From NCBI RefSeq assembly GCF_008364825.1, contig NZ_VTTO01000002.1, positions 682,001 through 746,000 of the forward strand: a DNA stretch of 64,000 nt, in the 5' to 3' direction. Positions 49,230 to 58,486 of the stretch are shown one piece after another. The position numbers and the translations under genes are program-made. The notes beneath the pieces were generated by a model. It saw nothing but the letters and a program-made list of their open reading frames with translations. It was not told the origin of the DNA and did no database searches. Within the stretch, counting starts at the first letter, position 1. Every line of letters starts with the position of its first letter. This stretch comes from Azospirillum sp. B21 (lineage in GTDB: Bacteria > Pseudomonadota > Alphaproteobacteria > Azospirillales > Azospirillaceae).

Positions 49230-50291
49230 TCAGCTTGCCTTGCGCTCGCCCACCGTGTCGGCGACATAGGCATCGCGCTGGCCCAGCGGCCGGGCGGGCC
49301 GGCCGTCCCGGTCGGTGGTGTCGCGGGCGGTCTGATGTTCGATTTCGGCGTTCAGCTCGGCCCCCAGCAGCACGACGTAGGAGGTCAGGTTGAACCACAG
49401 CAGCAGCACCACGACCGCGCCGACCGACCCGTAGGTCTCGTTGTAGCTGCCGAAATTCGACACATAGATGGAAAAGCCCAGCGATCCCAGCAGCCAGACC
49501 AGGGTCGCCGCCGCCGACCCCCAGGTGACCCAGCGCCATTGCGGCTCCCGCCGGTCGGGGGCATAGCGGTAGAAGACGGCAAGCCCCAGGATGATCGCCA
49601 CCGCCAGGATCGGCCAGCGAGCGAGGCTGGCGATCCAGCCGATCGGCGTGTCCTGCAGCCCGATGATGTTGATCGCGGCCGGCACCGCGACGATCATCAC
49701 CATGGCGACGATGACGAACAGCAGGCCGGCGACCGTCAGGCCCATCGACAGCAACGCCAGCTTGATGAAGCTCCGCGTCTCCTGCTCGCCATAGGCGATG
49801 TTGAGCGCCGTCACCAGCGAGTTGGTGCCGCGCGACGCGCTCCACAGGGTCAGCAGCAGGCCGAAGATCAGGCCGACCCCCAGCCCCTGCGAGGGGGCGG
49901 TCGCCACCTTGCGCGCCTGGTCGCTGACGATGGACAGGGCTTCCGGCGGCAGCAGACTGCCCATCTGGCTCAGCTGGTTCTCGATCATCACCGGGTCGGC
50001 GACGAGGCCGTAGATGGAGACCAGTGCCGCGATGGCCGGGAAGATCGCGAGCAGCCCGTAATAGGCCACGCCCGCCGCCAGCATCGAAACATTGTCCTTG
50101 CTCTGCTCGTCCCATACCCGCAGCAGGATGTCCTTCCATCCCTTCTTGGGAATGTCGGACGGGGTTTCCGCCGACCGCCCGCGCCCGTCCCGGCCTCCGC
50201 CGCGACGGTCATTGGCGGCGCGCCCGGCCGCATGGTGCCCGTTCGCACGGTTCCGGTGCTCGTAATAATGGCGGCGGCTCAACCCCAGCAT
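49230..50291 (-). CDS. YihY/BrkB family inner-membrane protein
   Basis: 353 aa from ATG at 50291 (MLGLSRRHYYEHRNRANGHH), with GAGGAGGGCGGA upstream. The hydrophilic N-terminus (aa 1-50) is rich in Arg/Gly. Core: WDEQSKDNVSMLAAGVAYYGLLAIFPAIAALVS, then the conserved FGLLLTLWSASRGTNSLVTALNIAY and SYNETYGSVGAVVVLLLWFNLTSYVVLLGAELNAEIEHQ. About six transmembrane helices. Formerly called RNase BN by error, now viewed as a transporter-like or lipid-handling protein of unknown role. It is 12 nt downstream of the DUF3618 gene, so cotranscribed. Confidence 0.9.
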   Translation of the reverse strand: MLGLSRRHYYEHRNRANGHHAAGRAANDRRGGGRDGRGRSAETPSDIPKKGWKDILLRVWDEQSKDNVSMLAAGVAYYGLLAIFPAIAALVSIYGLVADPVMIENQLSQMGSLLPPEALSIVSDQARKVATAPSQGLGVGLIFGLLLTLWSASRGTNSLVTALNIAYGEQETRSFIKLALLSMGLTVAGLLFVIVAMVMIVAVPAAINIIGLQDTPIGWIASLARWPILAVAIILGLAVFYRYAPDRREPQWRWVTWGSAAATLVWLLGSLGFSIYVSNFGSYNETYGSVGAVVVLLLWFNLTSYVVLLGAELNAEIEHQTARDTTDRDGRPARPLGQRDAYVADTVGERKAS

Positions 50292-50303
50292 GCTCCGCCC
50301 TCC

Positions 50304-51167
50304 TCAGACCACGGCTTCGCGCAGCGCGCCGACGCGATGACGGGCGGTTTCCACGGCATGGAACTGGGCGCCGATGACGACCTGCAGGTGATCGTCCGGC
50401 GCATCGCGCAGGGCATCGCGGAACAGGGCCAGCGTACCGTCCAGCCCGCTTTCCAGCCGGGCCAGCAGGTCGCCCCGCCCGGCCGTTCCGCCGACGCCCG
50501 CCACGACGCTGCGCGCGCTCGCCTCCGCCAGGCCATGCAGGGGCGACCAGATCCGGCCGCCGTCACCCGCGGTCTCGATCCAGCCGCCGCCGTTGCGCAG
50601 TTCGGCGTCCAGTTCCATGGCGCTGCGGTCGAGCTGGTCGGCCAGGGTTTCCAGGCGGGAGGACAAGGCCGGGTCGGCGATGGTCATGTCGGCGCGGCGG
50701 AAGGCATCAGAGCCGTCGCGGCAGGCGGCGATCAGGTCGGTCAGCAGATGCCGGCTGCGCGGGTCCAACTGTCGGCCGCGGGGATCGTAATCGTCGAATT
50801 CGGTGGTGGCCTCCGGGGTGCGGGCGACCGCCCAGGCGAGCCAGAGGGCGCCGACGCCCATCAGCGCCACGGGAATGGGGTTTGCGCGGACGGCGCGGGC
50901 GATCCGGCCGGACATGCCGTCGCCGCCGCCCTGGATAACGTCGCGCACCACCTGCACAACCCCGCCGGACATCTGGCCGGGCGACAGGCGGAATTCGATC
51001 TCGTCGATCACCGAGTCCATGCGGGCGCGGATCGACTCGATCTCGTGCTCGATATCTTCGGGCCGCCGGTTCTGCGTCGCTGTCGTGGCCCCGGCAGCGG
51101 CCTCGCGGTCGGAGGGAACCGACGCGGACGGAGCGGCGGGCGGAATGGCGTCGTTGTGGTTGGTCAT
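50304..51167 (-). CDS. DUF3618 protein with C-terminal four-helix (PA2169/DUF2383-like) domain
   Basis: 287 aa from ATG at 51167 (MTNHNDAIPPAAPSASVPSD). The N-terminal DUF3618 helix RRPEDIEHEIESIRARMDSVIDEIEFRLSPGQ is typical, followed by a membrane helix (PIPVALMGVGALWLAWAVA). The C-terminal part (about aa 130-287) holds paired helices with LLTDLIAACRDGSDAFRRA and LADQLDRSAMELDAELRN, like the PA2169-type stress protein fold. It is probably an inner-membrane stress protein coupled with YihY. The gene pair occurs together in related bacteria as I recall; function unknown. Confidence 0.82.
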   Translation of the reverse strand: MTNHNDAIPPAAPSASVPSDREAAAGATTATQNRRPEDIEHEIESIRARMDSVIDEIEFRLSPGQMSGGVVQVVRDVIQGGGDGMSGRIARAVRANPIPVALMGVGALWLAWAVARTPEATTEFDDYDPRGRQLDPRSRHLLTDLIAACRDGSDAFRRADMTIADPALSSRLETLADQLDRSAMELDAELRNGGGWIETAGDGGRIWSPLHGLAEASARSVVAGVGGTAGRGDLLARLESGLDGTLALFRDALRDAPDDHLQVVIGAQFHAVETARHRVGALREAVV

Positions 51168-51334
51168 GCCGGACGTCTCCTGTGGGGGCTGCCGGCTTGC
51201 AACACCAGGGGAAGACGATTGTTCCGGCCTGACCTGCACAGGAAAAGGGCCGAAAGGTCTTCCTCCCGGCCCCGTCCTTCAACACACGAATCCGCCGCCC
51301 GCGATCGGGCGAGCCGGACTCGGGCCAGCCGGAC

Positions 51335-51934
51335 TCAGGCGAGCGTGACCAGCGCCACGCCACCCAGCCCGATGGCCGCGCCCAGGCCGCGCAGGACGAG
51401 CCCGCCCTTGCCTTCGCGGGCGAAACCGCGCAGCGACAGGGCCACGGCGACGCCGGCCCCATGCAGCAGGGCGGTGGCGAGCGCGAAGCCCAGGCCGTAG
51501 AGCAGCGGCTGCGCCGCCTCCGGCATCTCGGCCCCATGGGCATGGCCGTGGAACAGCGCGAACAGCGCGACCGCCGCCAGCGACACCGGCAGCGACAGGC
51601 GCGACTGCGCGGCGATCAAGGCGCCCAGGACGATGACCGAACCGGCGATCCCCAGCTCCACCGCCGGCAGGCCGATGCCGGCCATGCCCAGCAGGCCGCC
51701 GCCGAACATGGCGGTGACGAATGCCGCCGGCAGCGCCCACAACGCCGCACCGCCGCGCTGCGCCGCCCACAGCCCGACCGCCACCATGGCCAACAGATGA
51801 TCCCAGCCGCCGACCGGATGCAGGAAGCCGTGGACGAAACCCGCATCATGGGCGCCGAAGGTGTGGGCGTCGGCAACCGCCGGCAGCACCAGCCCGGCCA
51901 GCAGGACGGCCGAGGCGAGGGGGAAACGTTTCAT
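51335..51934 (-). CDS. hupE: HupE/UreJ family nickel/cobalt permease-like protein
   Basis: 199 aa from ATG at 51934 (MKRFPLASAVLLAGLVLPAV). A signal peptide (cleavage after VADA) is followed by HTFGAHDAGFVHGFLHPVGGWDHLLAMVAVG, the His-rich motif of HupE, and six helices; ALFALFHGHAHGAEM is the second His motif. It imports nickel for hydrogenase assembly. It is divergent from hupK, which fits the hydrogenase accessory cluster. TTG at 51940 is a minor alternative. Confidence 0.92.
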   Translation of the reverse strand: MKRFPLASAVLLAGLVLPAVADAHTFGAHDAGFVHGFLHPVGGWDHLLAMVAVGLWAAQRGGAALWALPAAFVTAMFGGGLLGMAGIGLPAVELGIAGSVIVLGALIAAQSRLSLPVSLAAVALFALFHGHAHGAEMPEAAQPLLYGLGFALATALLHGAGVAVALSLRGFAREGKGGLVLRGLGAAIGLGGVALVTLA

Positions 51935-52161
51935 GGACAATCATCCTCTGATGTCGTGTCGCGCCCGCCACGACCCTCCCGCCCGACGCATGGGGAGCCG
52001 GGCTGCATGGCGCGGTTGGGGCGAAGTGTAGCAGAAAGCGTCATCTCGGCCATGCCCGAGACACCGGGTCGACCCGGCCGGATCTACGTATTTTGACGCA
52101 GGTCAATGAGTTGCACCCCGGTTCCGTCAGGATGGATCCGCCGCCGCCCCAGGACTTCGCC

Positions 52162-53343
52162 ATGACCGCAGCCACATTTCCCGCAGAGGGATCGGTATCC
52201 GTCCGGCTGTGGCTCGACGGCAATACGGGCGGCAATACCATCGTCCGGGCAGAGGTCGCCGCCCGCCGCCCGCGCGCCGTCGCCGCCCTGGTCGGCCGCC
52301 GGGCGGAGGAGGCGGTGCGGCTGGCCCCCCTGCTGTTCAGCCTGTGCGGAACCGCGCAGGGGCTTGCCGTCGCCCGCGCCTGCGAAGCGGCGCTGAACAT
52401 CGACGCGGGCGCGCAGGAAACCGCGAGGCGCCTGCTGACCGACGCGGAGGCGCTCGACAGCCACGGCTGGCAGGCGGTCGTCGAATGGCCGGCGCGCCTT
52501 GGCGCGCCTCCCCGGCCGGCTGCCCTGCGCACCCTGCGCCAAGCGGTGTCCGCGGTCATGCCGGCGCTCTATCCGGCCAAGGACGGGCTGCGGCCGGGCG
52601 GCGGCGTCCTTCGGCCCGATGAGGCTGCGCTGCGGGGCGCGCTGGACCGGATGAATGGCTGGCTGGAGGAGGAGGTCTTCGCCGGACCGGTGCCACGGGA
52701 TGCCGACGAGCTCGCCCGCTGGGCCGGCCAGGGCGCCGGCGACGCGGCGCGTCTGGCCGCCCGGCTGCTGGACCCTGATCTGGCCGGCTGGGGAGCCGGC
52801 GGCGTGCCGCTGCTGAGCGAAAGCGGGCCGGACTGGTTCGCCGCGGCGCTGTCCGGCGATCCGGCCTTCGCCACACGGCCGCAGCATGAAGGCGGTCCGG
52901 CGCTGACCGGGCCGCTGGAACGTCAGGCGGCGCACCCGCTGGTGGTTTCGGTGACGGAGCGCTTCGGCGACGGGCTGGCCCGGTTGTTCGCGGCGCGGCT
53001 CGCCGATCTGGCGGAGCTGCCGCGGCGGATGGAGGCGGCCATCGCCGATCTGCGCCCGGCCGATCCGGCGACGGCGGCAGGTTCGGCGCCGGGCACGGGT
53101 TGCGGCGTGGCGGAGACGGCGCGCGGGCGGCTGGCCCATTGGCTGCGGCTGGACGAAGCGGGGCGGATCGCCGATGCCCGCATGGTGGCCCCGACCGACT
53201 GGAACTTCGCCGCGGACGGCCCGCTGGCGCGCGGACTGGCCGGCGCCGAGGTTCGCGGCCGCGACGATGCGGCGGAGCGGGCGCGGCTGCTGGTCGCGAT
53301 GCTCGACCCCTGCGTCGCCTGCGGCATAGAGGTACACGAATGA
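52162..53343 (+). CDS. hupK: HupK family hydrogenase accessory protein
   Basis: 393 aa from ATG at 52162 (MTAATFPAEGSVSVRLWLDG), with AGGA 7 nt upstream; ATG at 52132 is possible but has no ribosome site. HupK resembles a degenerate hydrogenase large subunit: RAEVAARRPRAVAALVGRRA, LFSLCGTAQGLAVARACE (CGTAQ in place of the L1/L2 metal Cys), and the terminal LLVAMLDPCVACGIEVHE, which mirrors DPCxxC of the large subunit. It is thought to help insert or carry the NiFe site precursor during assembly. It is followed 90 bp later by hypB. Hydrogenase structural genes are not in the window. Confidence 0.88.
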   Translation: MTAATFPAEGSVSVRLWLDGNTGGNTIVRAEVAARRPRAVAALVGRRAEEAVRLAPLLFSLCGTAQGLAVARACEAALNIDAGAQETARRLLTDAEALDSHGWQAVVEWPARLGAPPRPAALRTLRQAVSAVMPALYPAKDGLRPGGGVLRPDEAALRGALDRMNGWLEEEVFAGPVPRDADELARWAGQGAGDAARLAARLLDPDLAGWGAGGVPLLSESGPDWFAAALSGDPAFATRPQHEGGPALTGPLERQAAHPLVVSVTERFGDGLARLFAARLADLAELPRRMEAAIADLRPADPATAAGSAPGTGCGVAETARGRLAHWLRLDEAGRIADARMVAPTDWNFAADGPLARGLAGAEVRGRDDAAERARLLVAMLDPCVACGIEVHE

Positions 53344-53436
53344 CGATCTCTTGCCGAAGCGGCCGGGCCGTCCGATGATGGGTTGCCGAACGGATGAAAC
53401 GGTCGCTTTGCGGATCGAAGAGTGGGAGAGCGCGTG

Positions 53437-54453
53437 ATGTGCACGGTTTGCGGTTGCGGAGAAGGCGAAACCCGGATCGACGGCAAGGCCACCGATGCGG
53501 AGCATGAGCATATCGGCCCGGACGGCAAGGTCTACCGACACCGCCATGATGGGGGGCACGGCCATGCCCACCACCATCACGACGACACCCACGAGCATGT
53601 CGCCCCCGACGGCACGGTGTTCCGCCACAGCCACACCGGGCACGGGCACCATGATCATGATCATGATCACGGGCACGACCATGGCCATGACCACGCGCAT
53701 CACCACCACCGTCCCGACCGCCCCGACGCCATCGACGGCGGCGCCGCGCTGAACCAGCCGCGGCTGATCACCATCGAACGCGACATCCTGGCGAAGAACG
53801 ATGGGCTGGCCGCCGTCAACCGCCGCCGTTTCGCGGAGCGCGGGGTGTTCGTGCTGAACCTGATGTCCAGCCCCGGTTCGGGCAAGACCACCCTGCTGAC
53901 CCGCAGCCTGACCGACCTGAAGGGCCGCTTCCCGGTCGCGGTGATCGAGGGCGACCAGCAGACCAGCTTCGACGCCGACCGCATCCGCGCCACCGGCACC
54001 CCGGCGGTGCAGGTCAACACCGGCAAGGGCTGCCACCTCGACGCCTCCATGGTGGCGCAGGCCGCCGACAAGCTGGCCGCGGAGGGCGGATTCGCCGAGG
54101 ACGGCGTGCTGTTCGTCGAGAATGTCGGCAATCTGGTCTGTCCCGCCGGCTTCGACCTGGGCGAGACCCACCGCGTCGTCGTCCTCTCGGTGACGGAGGG
54201 GGAGGACAAGCCCCTGAAATACCCGGACATGTTCGTCCGCGCCGACCTGCTGGTCGTCAACAAGATCGACCTGCTGCCCCATCTGACCTTCGATGTGGAG
54301 CGGATGATCGGCTACGCCCAGCGCCTGAACCCGTCGCTCGCGGTCATCCAGCTGTCGGCCACCACCGGCCAGGGGCTGGAGGAGTGGTACGACTGGATCG
54401 CCGACGGTCTGGCGGAAGCCCGCGCCTCCCACGCCGCTTCCGCCGCCGTCTGA
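53437..54453 (+). CDS. hypB: Hydrogenase nickel incorporation GTPase HypB
   Basis: 338 aa from ATG at 53437 ([17 protein letters not shown]; the N-terminal CxxCxC is the high-affinity nickel site). A His-rich region follows, with two copies of a DGxVxRH unit ([11 protein letters not shown] and [11 protein letters not shown]) and HHHH clusters. The GTPase part has [13 protein letters not shown] (P-loop), [31 protein letters not shown] (Ni/Zn site Cys) and VVNKIDLL. It delivers nickel to the large subunit. It lies in the order hupK-hypB-hypC-hypE. Confidence 0.95.
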   Translation: MCTVCGCGEGETRIDGKATDAEHEHIGPDGKVYRHRHDGGHGHAHHHHDDTHEHVAPDGTVFRHSHTGHGHHDHDHDHGHDHGHDHAHHHHRPDRPDAIDGGAALNQPRLITIERDILAKNDGLAAVNRRRFAERGVFVLNLMSSPGSGKTTLLTRSLTDLKGRFPVAVIEGDQQTSFDADRIRATGTPAVQVNTGKGCHLDASMVAQAADKLAAEGGFAEDGVLFVENVGNLVCPAGFDLGETHRVVVLSVTEGEDKPLKYPDMFVRADLLVVNKIDLLPHLTFDVERMIGYAQRLNPSLAVIQLSATTGQGLEEWYDWIADGLAEARASHAASAAV

Positions 54454-54470
54454 CCCGAAGGACCGCCGCC

Positions 54471-54716
54471 ATGTGCCTTGCCGTTCCAGCCCTGGTCACC
54501 GCCCTGCTGCCCGACGACCGCGCCACCGTCAGCTTGGGCGGCGTCACCTCCACCTGCTCGCTGGAGCTGGTGGAAGGCGTCGCCGTCGGCGATCACGTGA
54601 TCGTCCATGTCGGCTACGCCCTGTCCCGCCTGGATGCCGAGGAGGCCGAGCGAACGCTCGCTCTCTTGGCCGAGGTCGCGGACGCAGAAGCCAAAGGCGC
54701 CGAAGCCGCGGCCTGA
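54471..54716 (+). CDS. hypC: Hydrogenase assembly chaperone HypC
   Basis: 81 aa from ATG at 54471 (MCLAVPALVTALLPDDRATV). It has the N-terminal MCLA.P motif whose Cys binds the iron-cyanide-CO precursor and hydrogenase large subunit, then GGVTSTCSLELVEGVAVGDHVIVHVGYALSRLDAEEA, the family's beta-barrel. HypC works with HypD, which is missing directly downstream (hypE follows after 49 bp). Confidence 0.93.
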   Translation: MCLAVPALVTALLPDDRATVSLGGVTSTCSLELVEGVAVGDHVIVHVGYALSRLDAEEAERTLALLAEVADAEAKGAEAAA

Positions 54717-54765
54717 CCCGCGCACGTCATTCCCACACACCCGCCGACCACCCGGACCACCCGCC

Positions 54766-55812
54766 ATGACCGACCGCCGCCTCTTCACCCGCAAGCTCGA
54801 CATCGCCCGCGGGGCGGTGGACATGACCCACGGGTCGGGCGGCAAGGCGATGGCGCAGCTGGTGCGCGAGCTGTTCGCCGCCGCCTTCGCCAACCCGTAT
54901 CTCGACCAGGGCAACGATCAGGCCGCCTTCGACGTGCCGGGCGGGCGCATGGTGATGACGACCGACGGCTTCGTCGTCTCGCCGCTGTTCTTCCCCGGCG
55001 GGGACATCGGCTCGCTGGCCGTCCACGGCACGGTGAACGACGTCGCCATGGCCGGCGCCGTGCCGCTGCACCTGACCGCGGGCTTCATCATCGAAGAGGG
55101 CTTCCCGCTCGCCGACCTGAAGCGGGTGGTCGACAGCATGGCCGCCGCGGCACGCGAGGCCGGGGTCGCCATCGTGTCCGGCGACACCAAGGTGGTGGAG
55201 CGCGGCAAGGGCGACGGCATCTTCATCACCACCACCGGCATCGGCATGGTGCCGCCGGGCGTCGCCCCCTCCGGCGACCGGGCGCGGCCGGGCGACGTCA
55301 TCCTGGTCAGCGGCACCATGGGCGACCATGGCGTCGCCATCATGTCGACCCGCGACAATCTGGGCTTCGAGACGGCGATCCTGTCCGACAGCGCGGCGCT
55401 GAACGGTCTGGTGGCGGCGATGGTGGCGGCGGTGCCCGACGTGCATGTGCTGCGCGATCCCACCCGCGGCGGTCTGGCGACGACGCTGAACGAGATCGCC
55501 CACCAGTCTGGCGTCGGCATGCGGCTGCGCGAGGCCGAAATCCCCGTTCGGGCGGAGGTCACCGCGGCCTGCGAATTGTTGGGGCTGGATCCGCTCTACG
55601 CCGCCAACGAAGGTAAGCTGATCGCGATCTGCGCGGCGGAGGAGCGTGACCGGATGCTCGCCGCCATGCGCGACCACCCGCTGGGACGGGATGCCGCCTG
55701 CATCGGATGTGTGGTGGAGGACCCCCATCGGTTCGTTCAAATGGAGACCCGCTTCGGCGGCCGCCGGATCGTGGATTGGCTGACCGGAGAACAGCTTCCC
55801 CGGATCTGCTGA
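54766..55812 (+). CDS. hypE: Hydrogenase maturation protein HypE
   Basis: 348 aa from ATG at 54766 (MTDRRLFTRKLDIARGAVDM). PurM-like fold: MTHGSGGKAMAQLVRELF, DGFVVSPLFFPGGDIGSLAVHGTVNDVAMAGA, LVSGTMGDHGVAIMS and the conserved C-terminal LPRIC with terminal Cys, which receives the carbamoyl group from HypF and dehydrates it to cyanide. Fully intact. It is normally preceded by hypD, which is absent from this cluster. Confidence 0.95.
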   Translation: MTDRRLFTRKLDIARGAVDMTHGSGGKAMAQLVRELFAAAFANPYLDQGNDQAAFDVPGGRMVMTTDGFVVSPLFFPGGDIGSLAVHGTVNDVAMAGAVPLHLTAGFIIEEGFPLADLKRVVDSMAAAAREAGVAIVSGDTKVVERGKGDGIFITTTGIGMVPPGVAPSGDRARPGDVILVSGTMGDHGVAIMSTRDNLGFETAILSDSAALNGLVAAMVAAVPDVHVLRDPTRGGLATTLNEIAHQSGVGMRLREAEIPVRAEVTAACELLGLDPLYAANEGKLIAICAAEERDRMLAAMRDHPLGRDAACIGCVVEDPHRFVQMETRFGGRRIVDWLTGEQLPRIC

Positions 55813-55945
55813 CCCGTACCGGCGGGCTAACTCACCCTTTCCAAAAATCCTGTCCCTTCGGCAGGACCCCTTTCGCGCGCTGGCCGTTGCCTCTCTCGGA
55901 TGGTCCTATGCTCTGACCAGAGACGTTCAGCGACGAGAGATTATT

Positions 55946-56668
55946 ATGGCGTTGTCCAACATCGCTCTTTTGGGCGCACCCCGCCTGGACCCCGGCCGCA
56001 TGGCCGGCACCCGGTCGGCGATGCAGGCGATGGACCGGCTTCCCGGTTGCCCTCCCCTGCACAGGCACCGGGTGAAGCGTGCCTTCGACATCGTCGGCTC
56101 GCTGGGGCTGCTCGCGCTGTTCGGACCGCTGATGCTGGTACTGGCCTGGATGGTGGCGCGCGACGGCGGTCCGGCGGTGTTCGGCCACCGGCGCGTCGGC
56201 GCCGATGGACGCTCCTTCACCTGCCTGAAGTTCCGCTCGATGGTGGTGAACTCCGCCGAGGTGCTGGAGCGGCTGCTCGCCACCGACGAGACGGCGCGCA
56301 CCGAATGGCTGGCGACGCGCAAGCTGCGCAACGACCCGCGCATCACCCGGGTCGGCCGCTTCCTGCGCAAGTCGAGCCTGGACGAACTTCCGCAGCTGAT
56401 CAATGTCCTGCGCGGTGATATGAGCCTGGTCGGCCCCCGCCCGATCATCGACGACGAGGTCCCCTATTACCGCGCCTGTTTCCCCTTTTACACCCGCTGC
56501 CGCCCCGGCCTGACCGGGCTGTGGCAGGTCAGCGGCCGCAGCGACGTCGATTACGTGCGCCGGGTCCAGCTCGACACTGCCTATGTGGTGGGGTGGAGCT
56601 TCTGGACCGACATCGGCATCATGCTGCGCACCGTGCGGGTGGTGGTGAAGGGCAGCGGCGCCTACTGA
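55946..56668 (+). CDS. Undecaprenyl-phosphate sugar phosphotransferase (ExoY/WbaP-like) initiating polysaccharide synthesis
   Basis: 240 aa from ATG at 55946 (MALSNIALLGAPRLDPGRMA) with GAGAG upstream. Family signatures are RVKRAFDIVGSLGLLALFGP, KFRSMVVNSAEVLERLLATD, RVGRFLRKSSLDELPQLINVLRGDMSLVGPRPIID and YTRCRPGLTGLWQVSGRSDVDY. One membrane helix; it moves a hexose-phosphate onto undecaprenyl phosphate in the first step of exopolysaccharide synthesis. It is 35-45 kb away from the polysaccharide locus on the other side of the hydrogenase genes. It follows hypE by 130 bp but is probably a separate unit. Confidence 0.93.
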   Translation: MALSNIALLGAPRLDPGRMAGTRSAMQAMDRLPGCPPLHRHRVKRAFDIVGSLGLLALFGPLMLVLAWMVARDGGPAVFGHRRVGADGRSFTCLKFRSMVVNSAEVLERLLATDETARTEWLATRKLRNDPRITRVGRFLRKSSLDELPQLINVLRGDMSLVGPRPIIDDEVPYYRACFPFYTRCRPGLTGLWQVSGRSDVDYVRRVQLDTAYVVGWSFWTDIGIMLRTVRVVVKGSGAY

Positions 56669-56937
56669 CCATCCTCCTCCCACCCTCCGAAAGCACTCAT
56701 CCCTTCACACCGGTCGCGCGTCCCATCGGGGCGCGCGACATTGCTGTTTGCGCACACCATTTCCGGTAGGGGAGCCCTGCAGCGGTCCCCGTTGCATGAC
56801 ACTCTTGCCGAATCCGGGGTGGACTTTGAGAATGGCGGAACGACGTGCTAGGGTCGGGCCAACCGGCGAAACCCTGGTATAAGTGAACGATGAGCGTAAG
56901 ACCGCCGGCCGGACCGGCCAGTCAAGAGGGGCCTAGG

Positions 56938-58365
56938 ATGGCGAAGCTGCTGGCTGCCTTGCTGCTGATGATGGTGGCGATCGGGCCCGCCTGCGCCGTG
57001 GCGCCGACCAGCCGTGCCGACACCGTTGCGGCGCTCGACCGATACCGCACCGATTTCGCGAAGATCCGCGGCTACGGTTCGCTGTCCGCCGCCGACCGCA
57101 ACTATGTCCTCTTCTCCGACGCCATGCGCCGCGTCCTGACGGAGCATGTGAAGCCCTTCGATCCGCAGGTGCTGGTCGACAAGGCGGAAGACGGGCTGAA
57201 GAAGAAGAAGGCGGAGAACCCGCGCGCCAGCGACCGCATGCTGACCGAAGCGGCGCTGGACAGCATGCTGGGCTCGCTCGATCCCTATTCCAGCTTCCTC
57301 GACAGCGAACGCTACCGCTACCTGCGCGAACAGACGCAGGGCGAGTTCGGCGGCCTCGGCATCGAGGTGACGATGGACGAGGAAAGCGGCCTGATCAAGG
57401 TCGTGTCCCCCATCGACGGCTCGCCCGCCGCCCGCGCCGGCCTGCGCAGCGGCGACCTCATCGCCCGCATCGACGACGTGGCGGTCAAGGGGCTGAACCT
57501 GCACGACGCCGTCGCCCGCATGCGCGGCCCCGTCGGCAGTTCGGTCGCCCTGTCGATCCGCCGCCCGCCGGCGACCGACGCCAACACCCGCGTCTCGCTG
57601 ACCCGCGCCATCGTCAAGATCCAGCCCGTCCGCTACCGGCTGGAGGGCAATGTCGCCTATGTCCGCATCGCCACCTTCAACCAGTCGACCTCCTCGGCGC
57701 TGGATGCGGCGGTGGAGGACATGCGCCGGCAGGCGAAGGGCCGGCTCACCGGCGCCGTCATCGACCTGCGCAACAATCCCGGCGGCCTGCTGGAGCAGGC
57801 GGTGCAGGTGGCCGACCGTTTCCTGGAGACGGTGGACATCGTCTCCGTCCGCGGCCGTGACCCGGAGGAATCCCGCTCCTACCGCGGCACCTCGGGCGAC
57901 CTGCTGGCCGGGCTGCCGGTGGTGGTGCTGATCAACAGCGGCTCGGCGTCGGCTTCGGAGATCGTGGCCGGCGCCCTGCAGGACCATCACCGCGCGCTGC
58001 TGTTCGGCTCCCGCTCCTACGGCAAGGGGTCGGTGCAGACGATCTCCTCGCTCAGCGTCGACACCGGCATCCGCCTGACCACCGCCCGCTACTACCGCCC
58101 GTCGGGGGCGCTGGTGGACTGCTTCGGCGTGTCCCCGAACCTGGAGGTCAAGCCGACCCACGGCAGCACCGAGGAAACCCACCCCGACCCGGCGACCTGC
58201 GACGCCAACGCCCCGACCCCGCCCAAGCCGCAGGTCTGGATGGCGCAGGACATGTGCCCCGACGTGATGGACAAGGCCCCGCGCCCCGACGACGACCGCC
58301 CGCTGGAATGCGCCGTCTCCGCCATCCGCAACCGCCTGACCGGCACGCTGGCCGGCGGGGAGTGA
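56938..58365 (+). CDS. ctpA: S41 family C-terminal processing peptidase (CtpA/Prc-like)
   Basis: 475 aa from ATG at 56938 (MAKLLAALLLMMVAIGPACAV), a signal peptide. An upstream ATG at 56890 is in frame but lies ahead of the signal peptide. PDZ domain (FGGLGIEVTMDEESGLIKVVSPIDGSPAARAGLRSGD) around aa 140-210. Catalytic Ser338 in GSASASEIVAG and Lys363 in SYGKGSVQ, with the 25-residue spacing seen in Prc. The last 70 residues (VSPNLEVKPTHG to the end) are family-specific and rich in Pro and Asp. It processes periplasmic proteins, perhaps lipoproteins or cell-wall enzymes. Confidence 0.93.
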   Translation: MAKLLAALLLMMVAIGPACAVAPTSRADTVAALDRYRTDFAKIRGYGSLSAADRNYVLFSDAMRRVLTEHVKPFDPQVLVDKAEDGLKKKKAENPRASDRMLTEAALDSMLGSLDPYSSFLDSERYRYLREQTQGEFGGLGIEVTMDEESGLIKVVSPIDGSPAARAGLRSGDLIARIDDVAVKGLNLHDAVARMRGPVGSSVALSIRRPPATDANTRVSLTRAIVKIQPVRYRLEGNVAYVRIATFNQSTSSALDAAVEDMRRQAKGRLTGAVIDLRNNPGGLLEQAVQVADRFLETVDIVSVRGRDPEESRSYRGTSGDLLAGLPVVVLINSGSASASEIVAGALQDHHRALLFGSRSYGKGSVQTISSLSVDTGIRLTTARYYRPSGALVDCFGVSPNLEVKPTHGSTEETHPDPATCDANAPTPPKPQVWMAQDMCPDVMDKAPRPDDDRPLECAVSAIRNRLTGTLAGGE

Positions 58366-58379
58366 GGGCAGTAGAGATC

Positions 58380-58402
58380 CCCTCTCCCCCCCGGGGAGAG
58401 GG
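58380..58402. repeat. GC-rich palindromic repeat, copy 3
   Basis: CCCTCTCCCC (58380-58389) and GGGGAGAGGG (58393-58402) with a 3-nt loop, followed by TTAGGGTGAGGGGG. It lies just downstream of the ctpA stop. Confidence 0.8.
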
Positions 58403-58486
58403 TTAGGGTGAGGGGGAAGCGCGGCGAGGATCTTCAAAAGCCGAGCACTCTCCCGCTCCCCGAAAAACCCACACTCTGCATCCCCC

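Noticed and set aside
54453-54766. A frameshifted hypD remnant between hypC and hypE
   Set aside because: Only 49 bp of non-coding sequence lie between the two genes, too short for even a remnant of hypD (about 1.1 kb).
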